Below are positions 60,854 through 64,000 of a stretch of 64,000 bases of DNA, piece by piece (position 1 is the stretch's first letter; each line of letters begins with the position of its first letter). Below the pieces are notes generated by a model. The model was not told the DNA's origin. It was given only the letters and a program-made list of their open reading frames with translations, and did no database searches. A program made the position numbers and the translations under genes. Origin of the DNA: Nitrospinota bacterium (GTDB taxonomy: Bacteria > Nitrospinota > Nitrospinia > Nitrospinales > VA-1); contig WAIB01000008.1 in the NCBI GenBank assembly GCA_009873655.1, positions 21,655 through 85,654 of the forward strand, given 5' to 3'.

Positions 60854-62359
60854 ATGGTAGATTTTACGCGCGAAGAAGTCGAAGCTGCATTGGAAGAATA
60901 TGCCTCCACCCTCATTGATGATGAAGATGAGTTCATAGATGAAGACGAACCGGCTGAACCTGAAACTCAAGAAGGGGAAACGAAAGAAATTTCAGAAGAA
61001 ATAGAAGCTGAAGGAGAAGAGGAACAAGAGGAAGAAGAAGAAAAAGAGGCCGGACCCGGAGAAGTTTTTGAGGGCAAAGATTTATCGGGCCTGGATTTGT
61101 CTGGGATTAATTTTTTGAGCATCAGCCTTAAAAATTCCAACCTGAAAAAAACAAATCTTTCCAATTGCACCCTGTCAAATTCAAATCTGGACCAGGCCGA
61201 TTTGGCTGAAGCGAATTTAAGTAATGCCGAGTTGGAAAATGTGAATTGTCTGGAAGCGAATGTTCAAAATGCCAATTTTGAATCGGCCAACCTTCAGGGA
61301 GCAAAGTTTCTTGGCAGCGATCTTTCGGGTTCCAATCTGGAAAGCGCCAACTTAAGAAAATCCATTTTCCTGGAAGCCAACTTGTCGAAATGCAACTTGA
61401 ACGAAGCCGACCTCAGCAATTCCGATTTTTCCAGGACCAACTTAAACAATTCCAGCATCGTGGAAAGCAACCTAACCCGTGCCCGTTTCAATGGGGCGAA
61501 TATGGAATCTGCGGATTTTACCGATTCCCGTCTTAGCATGTCCGTTTTCTTTGAAGCCAATTTTAAAAATGCGAATATGAACCGTTCCCTGGTAAAGGGA
61601 GCCAAATTGGCGGGCGGAATCTTCGAAAACACCCGCCTGCCCCGGGCAGATATTACGGGAGCGGATTTGACCGATGCTAAATTCCTTAACTCCAATTTAA
61701 GCCGTGCCAAATTAAACGGGGCCATTCTCAGAAGAACAGATTTAAAAGGATCGGACCTGTCTGAAGCCGATTTAAGCATAGCCGATTTAACAGGAGCCAG
61801 CCTGGCTGAAGTCAAACTGATTGGTGCAAACCTGGAAAGAATCAAACTCAATCAGGCAAAAATTTCAGAAGCCAAACTGTGCGGAGCTAAAATGAATAAA
61901 GGCAAGTTTTTTCAAGCAGATCTGACCCAGGCCGACCTGAGCGGGGCCAACATGACAGGTGTGGATCTTACCGAATCCAATCTGGAAGGGAGTGACTTGA
62001 GCCGTGCCAACCTCACGGAAGCGATTTTGCAAAAGGCCAATCTGAAAACGACATTCCTGATTGGCGCGAACCTGCAAAAGGCGGATTTAGAAGAGGTTAA
62101 TCTGGAAGATGCAAAAATTGCAGGAGCAAAAATGCGAAATGCAAACTGTTGCAAGGCAAATATGAAAAATGTGGACCTTCAACGCTCTGATCTGGAACAT
62201 ACCGATTTTACCCAGGCAGATTTAACAGGGGCAAACCTAACCGGTTCGAAACTCGGAGAAGCCGGATTCCAAAATGCTGATTTAACCGGGGCCGACCTGA
62301 GTATGGCAGACACCACAGATACGGATTTTTCAGGTGCGAAAGGATACAAAGTTAAATGA
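60854..62359 (+). CDS. large pentapeptide-repeat protein with acidic N-terminus
   Basis: Long run of A(D/N)LxxA pentapeptides after an E-rich N-terminal ~70 aa. Confidence 0.93.
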   Translation: MVDFTREEVEAALEEYASTLIDDEDEFIDEDEPAEPETQEGETKEISEEIEAEGEEEQEEEEEKEAGPGEVFEGKDLSGLDLSGINFLSISLKNSNLKKTNLSNCTLSNSNLDQADLAEANLSNAELENVNCLEANVQNANFESANLQGAKFLGSDLSGSNLESANLRKSIFLEANLSKCNLNEADLSNSDFSRTNLNNSSIVESNLTRARFNGANMESADFTDSRLSMSVFFEANFKNANMNRSLVKGAKLAGGIFENTRLPRADITGADLTDAKFLNSNLSRAKLNGAILRRTDLKGSDLSEADLSIADLTGASLAEVKLIGANLERIKLNQAKISEAKLCGAKMNKGKFFQADLTQADLSGANMTGVDLTESNLEGSDLSRANLTEAILQKANLKTTFLIGANLQKADLEEVNLEDAKIAGAKMRNANCCKANMKNVDLQRSDLEHTDFTQADLTGANLTGSKLGEAGFQNADLTGADLSMADTTDTDFSGAKGYKVK

Positions 62360-62721
62360 AGAAAGTATTAATTACATTCTCAGTCCTTTTTTTTGCGCTC
62401 ACCATTTCTTTTAATGCGCAGGCCTCTTCTTTAAAAGAAAATATGATTGAGGGTGTCAAGTTCCTGGATACAGTCGAAGAAGTGGATTGGTACAGGGTGG
62501 AAGGGAGAAGCCTGATCATCGGCTGGAAGGGAATTCCCAAGTTTTTTCCCACACCATTCACAATGGCTGCCCGACGGGCAAATATTGCAACAAGCCGGAA
62601 AGTCCGCGTTTGGGCTGTGCGGCATACCCAGAAGAACTGGCATGTGGGAAGCGGAAAATCCTATATCTGCTTTGTAACGGCCATTAATGGCAAGGTCACT
62701 CAAGGCAATTGCGACCGATAA
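62356..62721 (+). CDS. small secreted hypothetical protein
   Basis: Signal peptide MKKVLITFSVLFFALTISFNAQA; ATGA overlap with upstream gene. Confidence 0.65.
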   Translation: MKKVLITFSVLFFALTISFNAQASSLKENMIEGVKFLDTVEEVDWYRVEGRSLIIGWKGIPKFFPTPFTMAARRANIATSRKVRVWAVRHTQKNWHVGSGKSYICFVTAINGKVTQGNCDR

Positions 62722-62780
62722 TTTTTTAAAACCAAATGGGAATTATTACGTCTTAAACAAAAACATACTAATTTCCGCCA

Positions 62781-62966
62781 ATGAACAAGCCATTAAAACC
62801 ATTAAAAGTTTATTCAAGCAAAACCCGTGAAACACAGCCCTTCACTTTTAAACAGGTTTTGCAATTAAGAGATGGTATAGAAATTACAAAAAGCCAGAAC
62901 CGTTTCTCCTCTTCCCAATTGCACTTCATACTGAATAATCTCAATCAAAAAACCTCCCTGAATTAA
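62781..62966 (+). CDS. hypothetical small protein
   Basis: 61 aa ORF in same direction as neighbours. Confidence 0.35.
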   Translation: MNKPLKPLKVYSSKTRETQPFTFKQVLQLRDGIEITKSQNRFSSSQLHFILNNLNQKTSLN

Positions 62967-62981
62967 CTCGCGGCAAAATAA

Positions 62982-63188
62982 ATGGAAAAACTTGAAGCCG
63001 TCCAAAAAGTTTTAAGATTCAGCACCCCTATACGGGAATGGTGCATCAATGAATTTTCCATTCACTTCGATGATTTCGATGAACAGAATGTGGATGATTA
63101 CGATTCAGGGGGGTATGGGGATATTGCTGATGAAATTCTGGAGCGGGGACTTGATGAGCAGATAATTGAAGAAGATGACTTAGATTAA
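62982..63188 (+). CDS. hypothetical small acidic protein
   Basis: 68 aa, very acidic C-terminal half. Confidence 0.45.
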   Translation: MEKLEAVQKVLRFSTPIREWCINEFSIHFDDFDEQNVDDYDSGGYGDIADEILERGLDEQIIEEDDLD

Positions 63189-63354
63189 CCCCTGCCCTAA
63201 ACGCCCCGCATTCCCTTTCCTTTCACTCCTATCTACTTGAAAAAAATGAGTTAAACCCATATCCTGTTTTAATAAATAAACCAAACATGGTTCTTGACCT
63301 AATTGGCAAAGGCCCTTACTTTAGAAGGATGACCAAATTAAAATCAATTAAAGA

Positions 63355-64000
63355 ATGGGCAACGATTTATTAACTAAAAAAATTCTGGTGGTAGACAACT
63401 CCAAGGTTATCACCAAAATCATACAAAATTTTCTCGCTGAATCCGGATTCGAACCAGGAAATATTTTCCGGGCCGAAACAAAAAACCAGGCAATGATGAT
63501 GCTCGGACTGGAAAAATTTGACCTGATTACCTCCGCAATTCATTTAAGCGATTCCAACGGAATAGATTTTTTAAAAGAAGTTAGAAATAATGGTGATGAC
63601 AAACACCGTAACACCCCATTTTTGATCATCAGCGCCGATAGTAAAGAAGACTATTTAGATGACCTCAAAGAATTTTCCGGATGTGCGTTTTTAAGCAAAC
63701 CATTCAATCAAAAGCAAATAAAAGAATGGGTGTACAAGGCTCTTAACTGCCTTGAAGAAACCCCTGAAGAAGAAACCGGCCCCTCAAAAGTTTCGCAGGG
63801 AAAAACCGAAATAGAAGTTCCTGAAAAAATAAAAGAGCTTTTTTCCAAAGGCATTATAGAGGCGATGGAGCAGTATATGGCCGATGCCAGCCCCACGAAA
63901 CTAAAAGAGGATTGGGAACTGAATGGATTCTTCAGTTCCTGGGTAGACCTGATGGACTCAGAAAACAGAGTTCAGCTGAACTTGATTATTAATTTTCCTA
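63355..64000 (+). CDS. receiver-like domain protein with C-terminal extension (partial, runs off window)
   Basis: Hand-translated MGNDLLTKKILVVDNSKVITKIIQNFLAESGFEPG...LIISADSKEDYLDDLKEFSGCAFLSKPFNQKQIKEW. Confidence 0.8.
   Translation, partial: MGNDLLTKKILVVDNSKVITKIIQNFLAESGFEPGNIFRAETKNQAMMMLGLEKFDLITSAIHLSDSNGIDFLKEVRNNGDDKHRNTPFLIISADSKEDYLDDLKEFSGCAFLSKPFNQKQIKEWVYKALNCLEETPEEETGPSKVSQGKTEIEVPEKIKELFSKGIIEAMEQYMADASPTKLKEDWELNGFFSSWVDLMDSENRVQLNLIINFP

Noticed and set aside
61294-61851. 185-aa antisense ORF in the pentapeptide gene
   Set aside because: Repetitive composition of the sense gene creates an open antisense frame

Overview
The window is a densely coded bacterial chromosome segment with mostly housekeeping and metabolic genes. 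Gene content (NirA + FocA-type nitrite assimilation, B12-type radical SAM proteins, SDH) is compatible with a Nitrospinota-like organism, but that assignment is an inference. Recognisable blocks: sdhCAB; ispH + squalene/phytoene synthase; a MacAB-type efflux operon; a large AsmA protein; purK/purE, NifU-like, cstA, purA; proB; NfeD; kdsA; RlmD-type methyltransferase; asnS; YggT/DivIVA/YggU; mtnA (frameshifted); ExbB/ExbD; bamD, a sigma-70 factor, plsY; tRNA-Gly and tRNA-Cys; ftsY; two tandem radical SAM/B12-type proteins; a geranylgeranyl-reductase-like and SDR/DUF2867 pair; nirA/focA; and a large pentapeptide-repeat protein. The best candidate for something undescribed is the operon at 47540-51689. 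It holds two paralogous radical SAM proteins, each with an extra C-terminal domain. A third copy of that domain stands alone with a C-terminal TM helix between them. The domain looks like the N-terminal half of a GT9/heptosyltransferase Rossmann fold. Other notable observations: a ~25-nt repeat family directly after two unrelated stop codons; a probable sigma-54 promoter for nirA; a broken cNMP-histidine kinase gene and a frameshifted mtnA about 4 kb apart; two degenerate receiver-like proteins; and several structured intergenic regions.
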